Source: Streptomyces sp. NBRC 110035 (lineage in GTDB: Bacteria > Actinomycetota > Actinomycetes > Streptomycetales > Streptomycetaceae). From it: a stretch of 64,000 nt of DNA. Positions within the stretch are counted from its first letter, which is position 1; each line of letters opens with the position of its first letter. A program made the position numbers and the translations under genes. A model generated the notes under the pieces. It searched no databases, had not been told where the DNA came from, and saw nothing but the letters and a program-made list of their open reading frames with translations. The stretch lies in NCBI RefSeq assembly GCF_000829695.1, contig NZ_BBNN01000040.1, positions 21,285 through 85,284 of the forward strand, given 5' to 3'. Shown one piece after another: positions 7,999-17,695 of the stretch.

Positions 7999-10900
7999 GT
8001 GTCCGAGTGGAATCTGTCGGTACGCCTCACCGGGCAGGGCTCCGACCTCGCACGCACCCTCCGCAGCCTTTCCCACGACGCCAACAACGCCTCCCGCAAC
8101 GTCCAAGCCCTCCGCCGGAACCTCCAACAGCTCCGCCGCGAGACGCGAAACCCCATCCGTGTCCGCCTCGACGTGGACGCCGCACACCTCCGCAGTGCCG
8201 GCGCAGGGCAGGGCCTGGCCGTGAACCTGCGCCTCGGCAACGCCATGCAGCTACGGCGCGAGGTGGAAGATGCGGTGCGTTGGGCGACGTGGGGGCACCG
8301 CATCGAAATCCCCATCGGCCTCGCCGACCCGATGCAGCTGCGCCGGGACGTCACGGCCGCCGTGCGGTGGGCGCAGGACAACCAGCGGATCCGCCTGCGG
8401 GTCGACGCGGACACCAGCGCTCTGCGCGGCCTGGGCGGCACCCTCGGCGGCGGCTCGGGCTCCAGCAGCGGCGGCCTCGACATCGGTCTCGCCGGACTGC
8501 TACCCATCGCCACCGCCGCGATCCCTCTGATTGCCGGGCTGTCCACCAGCCTTGGGCCGCTCGCCGCCGGGTTCACGGCCAGCGGTACAGCAGCGACTGC
8601 GTTCGGGATCGCCCTTGCCGGACAGATCGGTCCGCTCACCGAGGTCGCGGACGCGCAGACGAAGTACGAGGAAGCAGTCCGGGAACACGGCCGGTCATCC
8701 GGGGAGGCGACGGAAGCACAGATCAAATACCAGCAGATCCTCGCCGAACTGCCGCCGGAAGCGCAGCAGGCCGCCATGGCGATATCGCGGCTGAAGACGA
8801 ACTTCGGCGACTGGTCGGATGAGATGTCCGGCTTCACCATGGCCCCGCTCACCAAGGGCATCACCGTCCTCGACCAACTCATCCCGCGCCTGACTCCGCA
8901 TGTGAAGTCGGCGTCCACCCAGCTGGACCGGCTGGTCACCGTCGCCGGCGGCGCCATCAACACGCCCGGCTTCGACGCGATGACCGCGAAGTTCGCCGAC
9001 TTCACAGACCGGCAGCTGGACGAGATGACCGACGGCGTCATCCACTTCCTGCGTGTCCTGTCCGAGGGCGGTGCCTTCCAGGACGGGCCGATCGCCGAGT
9101 TCATGGCCTACGCCCGCGCGAACGGGCCTGCCGCCCGCGAAGCGCTGTCCGCTATCTCTGCGGCTGTAGTGACGCTGCTGCGGGCCGCGGCGGAGGCCGG
9201 GCCGACCATGCTCACCCTGGTCACCGCGTTCGCGAACCTGGTGGCGGCGCTACCCCCCGAACTGGTCGGCATCATCCTCCAGGTCGCCACCGCCCTGAAA
9301 CTCCTCCAGCTCACGGGGGCGGGCATGGCCGTGCTCGCCGCCGGGCTGGGCCGGGTCCGTACCGCGGTGGCCGCCCTCGGCACCACGGCCGCCACCGCAG
9401 GCGGCGGCATCGCCGGACTGAGGGCCGCGTTCCTGTCCCTCGGGCTCGCTGCGCGGGCATCCATCGTCATTGCCGGGATCGCCGCCGTCGTCGTCATCTT
9501 CAAGGAACTCTCGGAGATCGGGAAGCAGGCCCCGCCAGACGTCGACAAACTCACCACCTCCCTCGGAAAGCTCGGGCAGACCGGCAAGGTCGCCGGCGAG
9601 GCATCGAGGGCGTTCGGCAAGGACCTGGGCGGCCTCGCCGACAGCCTGCGCACCCTCTCCAGGCCCTCCAATCTGGACAAGACGCAACAGTTCCTGACCA
9701 GCCTGGTCGGCATGGACTCCACCCCGGTCAAGGAAGCCAAGGAGGACCTGGACGCCGTCGACAAGTCCCTCTCCAACCTGGTGAAGGCCGGCAAGGGCGA
9801 CATCGCCGCGGCAGCGTTCGAGCGGATCGCGGCCGCGATGCGCAAGCAGGGCATGTCCGGCAAGGAGCTCCGGGAGCAGCTGGACGACTACAAGTCCGCC
9901 CTCGCCGACCAGGCCTTCGAAGCCGAGCTGGCCGCCCAGTCGATGGGCATGTTCGGACAGGCGGCGCAGGAGACGTCGGCGAAGCTCGCAGACCAGAAGG
10001 CCAGCGCGGACGGTCTCCGCCAGTCGATCATTGCCCTGAACGACGTCAACCGGGCCGCCGGCTCCGCGATGTCCGCGTTCGAGCAGTCCATCGACGACAC
10101 CACTAAAGCGATCAAGGAGCATGCCGGGGCGCTGAAGATGCGCGACGGGGAACTCGACCTCGGCTCCCAGAAGGCCCGCGATGCCGAAGCCGTCCTCTCC
10201 GACCTCGCCGCGAACACGGATGCCGCCGCGGCCGCTGCCCGGGAGCAGGGCAAGAGTTGGGAGTACGTCAGCGGCATCCAGGAGCGCGGCCGGGCTGCGT
10301 TCATCGACGCCGCCGACGCCATGGGCCTGTCCAAGGCGCAGGCGGAGGCGCTCGCCGACTCCTACCTGGCGATCCCTGACGAGAAGTCCACGCGGATCGA
10401 CATGCGCACCGAGGACGCCATCGCCGGCCTGGACGCGGTCATCGCCGCGATCGAGGAAACCCCGGACAAGAAGTCCGTCACGGTGGACGCCCTCACCACC
10501 CAAGCCGTCACCATGCTGGAAAGCCTCGGCTTCAAGGTGACCGAGCTGAAGGACGGCCGTTTCAAGGTCATCGCCGAGACCGGGACCGCCGGCAGCGCCC
10601 TGGATGAGCTGAAGGGTCGACGCGACGGACTTCAGGACAAGACGATCACGATCGACGCGGCGACCGTGGGCGCGATCACGGACCTGGAGAAGATCAAGGC
10701 GAAGGTCGCCTCCACCAACGGCAAGACCATCACGATGAAGGCGCCGACCGCTGAAGCGCGCCGCCAGCTCGAGCTTCTCGGCTTCAAGATCCGGGACACC
10801 AAGGGGAAGAACGTCACCATCACCGTGCCGACCGGCTCGCAGCGCGCCAACGTCAGCGCCCTCGCCTCCGCCATCGCTGGGCTGCGGAACAAGAGCGTCA

Positions 10901-12354
10901 CGGTCACCACCACCTTCTACGAGCGGCACATCGTCTCCAGCACCGGTGAGGCCCGCTCCCGCACCAAACTGCGACCCGGGTCGTACGCCGACGGTGCGGT
11001 GGTCGACTACTACGCCGATGGTGGCTTCAGCCCCCGAGTCCGAGCGTTCGCGAACGGCGCGGAGAACCACATCGCGCAGATCGCCCGCCCCGGAGCGTGG
11101 CGGATGTGGGCCGAACCGGAGACCGGCGGCGAGGCGTACATCCCGCTCGCCCTGTCCAAGCGGGAACGCTCCCGCGCCATCGCCGAGGAGACCATCCGCC
11201 GCCTCGGCGGCGACCCGGACACGGTCCAGTGGAACGCCAACGGATCCATCACCGACTGGCGCTACGACCCCGCCTCCGGGTCCCTGTACTCGCCGTCCGA
11301 CGCCGGGTCGGCGGGCCGGAAGACGAAGAACGTGAAGGGCAAGGAAGTCTCCTACTTCGACCTTGGGGCGGTGGAGCGGAAGCTGGTGTCCGCGGGGCGC
11401 GCCACGGCCGCATGGAACCGCAACCTGGAGAAAGTCGCCGAACTCGCCGGCGGGGACGTCGCCCAGGCCCTCGCGTCGATGGGTAAGGAAGGCGAGGGCC
11501 TGGCCAGGAAGATGGCCACCGGGTCGAAGAAGTACATCGCGCAGATGAGCATCGCGCTGCGCGACCTTCAGAAGACGGCGCGGGCCACCCTCGGCGACTA
11601 CAGCGTCCAGTTGAACCACGCCATGGGGAACCAGGACCTGTTCGTGAAGAACCTGTCCAAGCTGTCCGCGCAGGGGTACGGCGACCTTGCCGGGCAGCTC
11701 GCCGCGCAGAACGACCAGGCGGCCCGTGAATTGGCCGCGGCGGCGGTGAGCGACAAGAAGAAGGCAGGCAAGGCCAACACTGCGGCGAAGCGCGCAAACA
11801 ACGCCCTGACCGGCGAGCAGGTGCGGGACCTGGTGCAGATCATCGCCGCGATCAGGAAGCCAACCACCGGCATCCACGACGTGGCAGCCGCTACCGGTCT
11901 GGGTGAGGACGTCATCATCGAGATCGCGACCAAGGCTCAGGGGCAGATCCAGACCGCCCTCGGCTCCCGGTCGGGCCGTTTCATTGCCGACCTGCGGAAG
12001 GCGAACGCGCACCAGGCGTATGCGGACGGCGGTATCCGCGCCGGCATGTACGCCACCCGCGACGGGATCATCCGCTTCGCGGAACCGGAGACCGGCGGGG
12101 AGGCGTACCTGCCGCTGTCCCCGTCCAAGCGCCGCACCGCGCTGCCCGTCCTCCACGACGTCGCCACCCGCTTCGGGCTGGGCCTGACCGACGCGCGTGC
12201 CACCCAGCCGGTCGTCATCGTCCACGAGTCCAGCCCCACCACCGTCCAGGTCACCGCCGTGCGTACCGGGGCGTCCGCATCCGACATCGGAGCCCAGGTC
12301 GGCCGCAGTGTCCGCCGCGCGCGTAGGGGAGGGGTGGCCGCCCGTGCCGCTTGA
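7999..12354 (+). CDS. Tape measure protein
   Basis: 1,451 residues, the longest gene; GTG start with AAGGAG upstream. N-terminal coiled coil (SDLARTLRSLSHDANNASRN...), hydrophobic membrane-like stretches at about residues 155-215 and 400-500, then beta repeats (KSVTVDALTTQAV, KTITIDAATVGAI, KTITMKAPTAEA, KNVTITVPTGS) and two copies of an EPETGGEAY(I/L)PL module (about 1,038 and 1,364) each preceded by a YADGG segment. It sets tail length; at ~1.5 angstrom per residue a tail near 215 nm is expected. No lytic transglycosylase or peptidase motif was seen. Confidence 0.9.
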   Translation: MSEWNLSVRLTGQGSDLARTLRSLSHDANNASRNVQALRRNLQQLRRETRNPIRVRLDVDAAHLRSAGAGQGLAVNLRLGNAMQLRREVEDAVRWATWGHRIEIPIGLADPMQLRRDVTAAVRWAQDNQRIRLRVDADTSALRGLGGTLGGGSGSSSGGLDIGLAGLLPIATAAIPLIAGLSTSLGPLAAGFTASGTAATAFGIALAGQIGPLTEVADAQTKYEEAVREHGRSSGEATEAQIKYQQILAELPPEAQQAAMAISRLKTNFGDWSDEMSGFTMAPLTKGITVLDQLIPRLTPHVKSASTQLDRLVTVAGGAINTPGFDAMTAKFADFTDRQLDEMTDGVIHFLRVLSEGGAFQDGPIAEFMAYARANGPAAREALSAISAAVVTLLRAAAEAGPTMLTLVTAFANLVAALPPELVGIILQVATALKLLQLTGAGMAVLAAGLGRVRTAVAALGTTAATAGGGIAGLRAAFLSLGLAARASIVIAGIAAVVVIFKELSEIGKQAPPDVDKLTTSLGKLGQTGKVAGEASRAFGKDLGGLADSLRTLSRPSNLDKTQQFLTSLVGMDSTPVKEAKEDLDAVDKSLSNLVKAGKGDIAAAAFERIAAAMRKQGMSGKELREQLDDYKSALADQAFEAELAAQSMGMFGQAAQETSAKLADQKASADGLRQSIIALNDVNRAAGSAMSAFEQSIDDTTKAIKEHAGALKMRDGELDLGSQKARDAEAVLSDLAANTDAAAAAAREQGKSWEYVSGIQERGRAAFIDAADAMGLSKAQAEALADSYLAIPDEKSTRIDMRTEDAIAGLDAVIAAIEETPDKKSVTVDALTTQAVTMLESLGFKVTELKDGRFKVIAETGTAGSALDELKGRRDGLQDKTITIDAATVGAITDLEKIKAKVASTNGKTITMKAPTAEARRQLELLGFKIRDTKGKNVTITVPTGSQRANVSALASAIAGLRNKSVTVTTTFYERHIVSSTGEARSRTKLRPGSYADGAVVDYYADGGFSPRVRAFANGAENHIAQIARPGAWRMWAEPETGGEAYIPLALSKRERSRAIAEETIRRLGGDPDTVQWNANGSITDWRYDPASGSLYSPSDAGSAGRKTKNVKGKEVSYFDLGAVERKLVSAGRATAAWNRNLEKVAELAGGDVAQALASMGKEGEGLARKMATGSKKYIAQMSIALRDLQKTARATLGDYSVQLNHAMGNQDLFVKNLSKLSAQGYGDLAGQLAAQNDQAARELAAAAVSDKKKAGKANTAAKRANNALTGEQVRDLVQIIAAIRKPTTGIHDVAAATGLGEDVIIEIATKAQGQIQTALGSRSGRFIADLRKANAHQAYADGGIRAGMYATRDGIIRFAEPETGGEAYLPLSPSKRRTALPVLHDVATRFGLGLTDARATQPVVIVHESSPTTVQVTAVRTGASASDIGAQVGRSVRRARRGGVAARAA

Positions 12355-13243
12355 TCTGATCGACTGGCAGTACGACCTGGGTGGTGTCCTCATCGGCACC
12401 GGCACCACGGTGGACGTCATCGAGACGACCGGCCTGGGCCGCCCCCCGGTACGGGAGTCCGATGTCGACCAGCCGTCCATGGACGGCCAGTTCGCCGGCC
12501 CCGACCACTGGGCAGGTCGGCAGGTCCAGATCGATGCCGCCATCCGCACCCCCGGCAGCCCGGCCGCCTGCCACGACATGGTCGCCGCGCTTCAGGCCGT
12601 CACCGACCCGGCCGACGTCCGGCTGGTGGGCGGGCAGGGCATGGTGCTGCGCATCAAGCGGCCCGGACGGCCGGTGAAAAGACTCACCGTGCGCGCCCGG
12701 AGGGTGGATCCCGAGTACGGGCAGGTCATTCACGGCTACGTGCCCCTGGACCTCGAGTTTTTGGCCCACGACCCGACCTTCTACGCCGACGAGGAATCCA
12801 CCACCGAACTCCCGTTGGGCTGGCTGGCAGGTGGCGGATTCGCTGCGCCGGTGGTCGCGCCGGTCTATGTGCAGGACGGGACGGTGGCCGCGGACCGGCC
12901 CGGCTGGGTCACCAACGCCGGCAGCGCGGACGCCTGGCCCATCCTGCGCGTGATGGGGCCGTGCGCGAATGTGACCATCACCCACGTCGCCTCCGGACGC
13001 GCCCTGGCCCTGCCCACGCTGAACCTGGCGGCTGGCCGCTGGGTGGAGATCGACACCCGCCCGGGTTATCGCACCGTCACCTGGGACAACGGCGGCAACG
13101 CCTCCACCTACCTGTCCCCGAGCAGCCGCATCGACCTGTTCTCCATCCCCCCGGGGACGTCGGAGATGCGGTGGACCGCCTTCGACAACACGAACTCCGG
13201 CCGCCTCCGCGTCACCTGGCGCGACGCCTACATAGCCCTCTAG
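12344..13243 (+). CDS. Distal tail protein (Dit-like)
   Basis: 299 residues from the GTG at 12344, which overlaps the tape measure end by eleven bases and has GGGGAGG upstream. N-terminal half has the Dit/siphovirus tail-component features (IETTGLGRPPVRESDVDQPSMDGQF; VRARRVDPEYGQVIHGYVPLDLEFLAHDPTFYAD). The C-terminal half is beta-rich with NITHVASGRALALP and IDTRPGYRTVTWDNGG, a galectin-like region typical of Dit. Forms the hub between tube and baseplate. Confidence 0.8.
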   Translation: MPLDLIDWQYDLGGVLIGTGTTVDVIETTGLGRPPVRESDVDQPSMDGQFAGPDHWAGRQVQIDAAIRTPGSPAACHDMVAALQAVTDPADVRLVGGQGMVLRIKRPGRPVKRLTVRARRVDPEYGQVIHGYVPLDLEFLAHDPTFYADEESTTELPLGWLAGGGFAAPVVAPVYVQDGTVAADRPGWVTNAGSADAWPILRVMGPCANVTITHVASGRALALPTLNLAAGRWVEIDTRPGYRTVTWDNGGNASTYLSPSSRIDLFSIPPGTSEMRWTAFDNTNSGRLRVTWRDAYIAL

Positions 13244-13253
13244 GAGAGCCGAC

Positions 13254-14189
13254 ATGGCACTGTTTGCACGGCCCATCCTCACCAACGGGGCCACCCACCC
13301 GGCGCAGCAATTCCGCATGCTGGTGCGGGACCTCGCCAACGGCGCGGAGGGCGTCACCCAGGGCGACGACCTGAAAGTGGCCCAACGTTCCACCCCCGGT
13401 AGTGGTGTGACGATCGGCGACGGCTCCGGGATCGTCCGCGGCCGCGCCAACACGTTCCAGGGCCACTACGCGGTGTGCAACATCGGAGCCGCTGACGTGC
13501 CGGTAGCGGCAACAGGGGGAACCGGACGATCCGACATGATCATTGTTCGGGTGGAGGACCCCGAATACGAGGGCAGCCTGGACCCGCAGGTCGATCAGGT
13601 CACCTACTTCGACGTCATCTCCAACGTGTCCGCCTCCGCCACGGTCATCCCCGACGGGCGCACCGGCATCCCCCTGGCCCGGATCGACATCCCCGCCTCC
13701 ACCAGCACCATCACCAACGCGATGATCACCGACCTGCGGAAGATCGCAAACCCGCGCCGCCAGCGCCGCATGTACACCCACTCACCGGCCAGCGACTCCA
13801 GCCTGATCGGCTCCTCCACCACCTACTCCTACTTCTCCACCGAAGCCGGGCAGAACATCGCCATCCCCGACTGGGCCACCACCGCCCGGATCCGCGTCGA
13901 CGTCTGCCCGCTGCGCTACAGCGTCGACAACTACTTCGGCGCCCTGCGCGCCACCTTCGGCTCCTCCCTGACCCTCCAGTTCACGTCCCTCGACGACAAC
14001 CAGGGGACCGGCATCCGCAAAATTCCCGCGATCGTCGCCGACACCCTCACCATCCCCTCCTCCTACCGCGGCACCACCCAGCTGCTGCGCGCACAGGCCA
14101 ACGGCGCCTCCGGCAACGGCGGACGGATCAACGTCACCACCAGCACGACGTTCGTGTACGACGTGGAGTTCGAGGAGGCTCCCAGGTGA
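13254..14189 (+). CDS. Minor tail / virion structural protein
   Basis: 311 residues. Starts ALFARPILTNGATHPAQQFRML; GSGVTIGDGSGIVRGRANTFQGHY and the core ... SDMIIVRVEDPEYEG recur in actinophage baseplate proteins downstream of Dit. The C-terminal ~120 residues form a jelly-roll-like beta region (TARIRVDVCPLRY ... TFVYDVEFEE). Probably part of the tail tip; the exact role is unknown. Overlaps the next gene by four bases. Confidence 0.7.
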   Translation: MALFARPILTNGATHPAQQFRMLVRDLANGAEGVTQGDDLKVAQRSTPGSGVTIGDGSGIVRGRANTFQGHYAVCNIGAADVPVAATGGTGRSDMIIVRVEDPEYEGSLDPQVDQVTYFDVISNVSASATVIPDGRTGIPLARIDIPASTSTITNAMITDLRKIANPRRQRRMYTHSPASDSSLIGSSTTYSYFSTEAGQNIAIPDWATTARIRVDVCPLRYSVDNYFGALRATFGSSLTLQFTSLDDNQGTGIRKIPAIVADTLTIPSSYRGTTQLLRAQANGASGNGGRINVTTSTTFVYDVEFEEAPR

Positions 14190-15289
14190 GCGTCGCGCCA
14201 CCGGCCAGGGTCCTCACCCGGCACGCTCTCACCGGTGCCTGGCTGTCGACCGCGCTACCGGTCACGGATCTGGAGTACGGGCCGGAAGTGTCCGGGCCCG
14301 GCGAACTGCGCGGCACCCTCTCCCCGCGGCTGGTCGCCTCCCATCCGACACTGGCCGACCCGGGCACCACGGAAATCTATGTGGAGGCCGAGGACCAGCT
14401 GGAGTGGGGCGGCCTGATCTGGGACGTCCGCGCACAGGGCAACAACTACACGATCGAGGCCGCGTCCTGGTCGTCGTACCTGCAGAAGCGTTTCGACCTG
14501 GACGGGGAGCACGGAGCCCGCGGCCCCTACGTGTATACAGACCGCTGCCAGGTCATCCGCAACATTTGGGCGTACGCGCAGTCCGTCCCCGACGGCGACA
14601 TAGGCGTGGTCGTCGACTCCACCACCAGCACCTCTACGGTCGGCACACCGGCCGACGTCCACCACTCCTACTGGTACGACACCAAGAGCCTCGGGGACCA
14701 GGTCGACGAGCTTGTCTCCGACCAGGGGACCCCCGAATACACGTGCACCACGTCCTGGAACCCCGACAAGAGCGACGTCGTGAAGCGGATCCGGCTGGGC
14801 TGGCCGCGTCTCGGTGCCCGACGCAGAGACATCGAATTCTCGTCCGGCGTGAACATCATCGAGGAGCCCGAGGAAGCCCTAGCCGGGGACGACTACGCGC
14901 AGGTCGTCATCGGCACCGGCGCGGGCGACGGCAGCGCGAAACTCAGGCAGATCTCCGCCGTCCGCAACGGCCGGCTCCGCCTCGAGGCGGCCGTCGCCTT
15001 CCCTGAAGTCAACGGCACCGACGTCCTCAAACAGCGGGTGGAGTGGGAACGCGCGTGGCGGCAGACCCTGGGCGCGGTCGAGACGGTCACGATCCGCGAC
15101 ACCCCCGCCGCACCGTTCGGGTCGTGGCAGGTGGGTGACGACGTGTACGTCCGCATCCACAACGCCTGGACCAGCTACACCGGCTGGTGCCGGGTCACCG
15201 GCTGGACCATCAAGCCCACCGCGCCCGGCGGCCCGCAAGCACAGGTCTCCCTGAAACCGTCCGCAATGTACACCTACGGAGGTCAGTAA
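14186..15289 (+). CDS. Minor tail protein, tail-hub (Tal/gp27-like)
   Basis: 367 residues. SVAPPARVLTRHALTGAWLSTALPVTDLEYGP and GTTEIYVEAEDQLEWGGLIWDV match the ReqiPepy6/gp37-like hub proteins of actinophages, in which the N-terminal half folds like T4 gp27. The C-terminal part (VETVTIRDTPAAPFGSWQVGDDVYVRIHN) is beta-rich. Placed after Dit and the minor tail protein, where the hub is expected. No protease or lysozyme signature seen. Confidence 0.75.
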   Translation: MSVAPPARVLTRHALTGAWLSTALPVTDLEYGPEVSGPGELRGTLSPRLVASHPTLADPGTTEIYVEAEDQLEWGGLIWDVRAQGNNYTIEAASWSSYLQKRFDLDGEHGARGPYVYTDRCQVIRNIWAYAQSVPDGDIGVVVDSTTSTSTVGTPADVHHSYWYDTKSLGDQVDELVSDQGTPEYTCTTSWNPDKSDVVKRIRLGWPRLGARRRDIEFSSGVNIIEEPEEALAGDDYAQVVIGTGAGDGSAKLRQISAVRNGRLRLEAAVAFPEVNGTDVLKQRVEWERAWRQTLGAVETVTIRDTPAAPFGSWQVGDDVYVRIHNAWTSYTGWCRVTGWTIKPTAPGGPQAQVSLKPSAMYTYGGQ

Positions 15290-16773
15290 TGGACATCGGG
15301 CGGAAACTCGCCGAACTCGAGGCGCGCCTGAACCGGGTGGAGGGCTCCCCACGCCTCTCCCATGCCGCACTCGACAACGCCAACATCGTCATCAAGGACG
15401 ATGCCGGGCAGGTGCGGGGCCGGATCGGGATGCAGGACGACGGCACCATCGGCCTGATCGCCGTGGACGGGCCCGCACCCGGCGCCCCGAACACGCCCGT
15501 GGTCACCTCCACCATCGGCGGCCTACGGATCGTGTGGGACGGCACCCTCGCCTCCGGCCTGGCCCTGCCCGCCGACTTCGCTCACGTCGCCGTCCACGTC
15601 TCCACCACCGCCGACTTCACCCCATCAGCGGGCACCTACGTCGGCACCATCACCAAGGCCGGAGACGGCGGCATGCTGCCCGTCCTACCCCTGCCGTACG
15701 TGCCGCACTACGTCCGCCTCACCGCAGTCAACACCTCCGGCGTAGCGGGGGACCCATCGCAGGAGACCACCGCGACCCCCATCAAGGTCGACGGCCCGGA
15801 CCTCCAGGCCGGATCGGTCACCGCCACCACCATCGAAGCTGGCGCCGTCACCGCGGAGAAACTGGAGGCGGTCCTCCAACTCGTCACCCGCCTGGTAGCC
15901 GGCGACCCGGCCGGCGCCCGCGTGGAACTCAACGAGGACGGGCTACGCGTCTACAACAGCCTGGGTGGGCTGGTGATCCAGTTCAACTCCGCCGACGGTT
16001 CCGCCGCCTTCACCGGCGCCATCACTGGTAGCACCGTCACCGGCGGACTCATCCAGACCGCCACCAGCGGTGAACGGATCGCCATCAACGAGTCCGGGAA
16101 CAACCGAATCCTGGTTTACGACAGCGCCAACAAGGCGGTCGCGTCACTCACCCCCGGCGGTATCGGCCTGGCAGGTCCCACTGGGAACGCCATGTCCATC
16201 AGCCCTGCGACCACCTATCCGTCCATCCGATGGCTGAACGCCGCCCAGGACAAAACTGCGCGTATCCAGGTCCTCACCTCGGCGGCCGGGGACCTCAACC
16301 TGCAACTCCAGAACAGCATCGGCCACTCCCTGTACCTGCTGGAGAACCGTATCTACGTCGGTGGCACCACCCTGCAAGTGCTGCCCGCCGCCAGCGCCTC
16401 CAGCGGCTTCTACCTGGAGGCCGAGACCGGCCACACCGGGCACCTGTTCCGCCTGGTCCGTGACGGCGACAAGTTCACCGTCGACAAGGACGGCAACACG
16501 ACCACCCCCGGCAGCCTGACCGCCGGGAACATCACCACAGGCCGCATCTCGATCACCCCTAGTGCCGCAAACGCGCCCACCTCCGCCAGCGTCAGCGGCC
16601 TGAACATCAAGGGCAGCACGATCCGGGTCGTGGCCACCCCCTCCACCTCCGTCCCCGGCACCTCGGTTCTCGGGGTCGGCGTCACCAACGTCACCACCAC
16701 AGGTTTCACCGTATGGCTGACCCGCACCAACACTGCCTCCACCGGAATCGACTGGATAGCGATCGGATCATGA
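15289..16773 (+). CDS. Minor tail protein with fibronectin-III-like domain
   Basis: 494 residues, start overlapping the previous TAA. Short N-terminal coiled coil (IGRKLAELEARLNRVEG), a fibronectin type III-like domain at about 60-160 (APNTPVVTSTIGGLRIVWDG ... YVRLTAVNTSGVAGDPS), then a repetitive beta-helix-like region (AGSVTATTIEAGAVTAEKLEA; FTGAITGSTVTGGLI) and a beta C-terminus. Such proteins form central tip fibres. Likely contacts the host surface or carries the fibre encoded at 20071. Confidence 0.75.
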   Translation: MDIGRKLAELEARLNRVEGSPRLSHAALDNANIVIKDDAGQVRGRIGMQDDGTIGLIAVDGPAPGAPNTPVVTSTIGGLRIVWDGTLASGLALPADFAHVAVHVSTTADFTPSAGTYVGTITKAGDGGMLPVLPLPYVPHYVRLTAVNTSGVAGDPSQETTATPIKVDGPDLQAGSVTATTIEAGAVTAEKLEAVLQLVTRLVAGDPAGARVELNEDGLRVYNSLGGLVIQFNSADGSAAFTGAITGSTVTGGLIQTATSGERIAINESGNNRILVYDSANKAVASLTPGGIGLAGPTGNAMSISPATTYPSIRWLNAAQDKTARIQVLTSAAGDLNLQLQNSIGHSLYLLENRIYVGGTTLQVLPAASASSGFYLEAETGHTGHLFRLVRDGDKFTVDKDGNTTTPGSLTAGNITTGRISITPSAANAPTSASVSGLNIKGSTIRVVATPSTSVPGTSVLGVGVTNVTTTGFTVWLTRTNTASTGIDWIAIGS

Positions 16774-17138
16774 CCACAGAGGCCGAACCCACGCCCGAGT
16801 CCGAGCCCAACCCCATCGAGCCCACCCCGCTGCCTGAGGAGCCGCCCCCTCCACCGCCGGACGAGGTGCCGCCGCCGCCTGCCCCGGAGCCGCCGCCCGC
16901 TCCCGACATGCCCACCACGCCGATCACCTTTGAGCCGGCCACCTACTACGAGGTCGACTCCGTCTGCCTGACTGCGGACAGGGGTGATGGCGAGCCGTGC
17001 CGCAATCTAAACGTGACCGCGACGGATCCGATGGTGTACTCCAACGCTGGGAAGCCGATCATTTTCTGCGGCGTGTGCTCCAAGTACCGGACCATCCTGT
17101 CCGCGACCAAGCTGGACCCGCAGCCCGAGGTGTCGTAA
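16770..17138 (+). CDS. Pro/Glu-rich protein with C-terminal Cys pairs
   Basis: 122 residues, ATGA-type overlap with the fibre-like gene upstream. Residues 5-55 are almost only Pro, Glu and Ala (an extended spacer); the C-terminal half has C68, C78 and C102/C105 (FCGVC) suggesting a zinc knuckle. Likely a minor virion component or attachment protein of the tail tip. No family recognised. Confidence 0.65.
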   Translation: MTTEAEPTPESEPNPIEPTPLPEEPPPPPPDEVPPPPAPEPPPAPDMPTTPITFEPATYYEVDSVCLTADRGDGEPCRNLNVTATDPMVYSNAGKPIIFCGVCSKYRTILSATKLDPQPEVS

Positions 17139-17156
17139 CCCGCTGTCGGCCCGGAG

Positions 17157-17188
17157 CCGGGCGGGGGCAACGTCTGCCCCGCCCGGCC
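17157..17188 (+). terminator. GC hairpin at the end of the tail operon
   Basis: GCCGGGC-GGGGCA pairs with TGCCCC-GCCCGGC around a five-base loop, with one bulged G, starting 19 bases after the stop at 17138. No U-run. The following 120 bases to 17310 hold no convincing gene; a TAGCCT at 17192 could be a -10 box for the lysis genes but has no good -35. Confidence 0.5.
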
Positions 17189-17310
17189 CGTAGCCTGACC
17201 ACAGGGCGACCCTCCGCCCCCTCTGCTCCAGCCCCCGAGGGACGGCCGCACGCAGTGGCCCGCCACAGCATCATCAGCTCTGGGCGCGGGGAGATCCAGG
17301 AGCACGGGCA

Positions 17311-17694
17311 ATGCCCGATCCGATCACACAACAGGACGAGCAGACGGCTGCCCGGAAGAAGACCGCTCCCGCCCCGGAGCCCTCCCCGGCCCCCAGCCCC
17401 GACACCACCGTCGTCGACACGGCACGGTACGAGCCGTACCCCGGCGCCGCGTTCTTCCACGGCGGCCGACACTCACCCCTCTTCGCGGCGATGGCCCGAC
17501 GCCTCGATGCCGAAGGCTGCACCGACGGCCGCCACCTCGGACCGGACTGGACGACCGCCCACCGCGACGCGTTCGCCACCTGGCAGCGCACCCTGCGCCC
17601 CAAGGAGGGCGGCGACGTGTCCGGCATCCCCGACCAGGTCGCCTGGGACCGACTCCACGTCCCGCGCATCACACCCCTTCCCAAGGAGACCTGA
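17311..17694 (+). CDS. Peptidoglycan-binding domain protein
   Basis: 127 residues. After a Pro/Ala-rich linker (residues 1-35) comes YEPYPGAAFFHGGRHSPLFAAMARRL ... W (key residues FFHGGR, GPDWT, FATWQ, WDRLHVP), the peptidoglycan-binding module normally fused to Streptomyces and actinophage lysins. Here it is an independent gene ending one base before the amidase start, so the two probably act as a two-component endolysin. AGGAG precedes the ATG at 8 bases. Confidence 0.75.
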   Translation: MPDPITQQDEQTAARKKTAPAPEPSPAPSPDTTVVDTARYEPYPGAAFFHGGRHSPLFAAMARRLDAEGCTDGRHLGPDWTTAHRDAFATWQRTLRPKEGGDVSGIPDQVAWDRLHVPRITPLPKET

Positions 17695-17695
17695 G

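Noticed and set aside
9250..12579. 1,109-residue minus-strand frame under the tape measure gene
   Set aside because: Antisense shadow of a high-GC gene; low-complexity composition.
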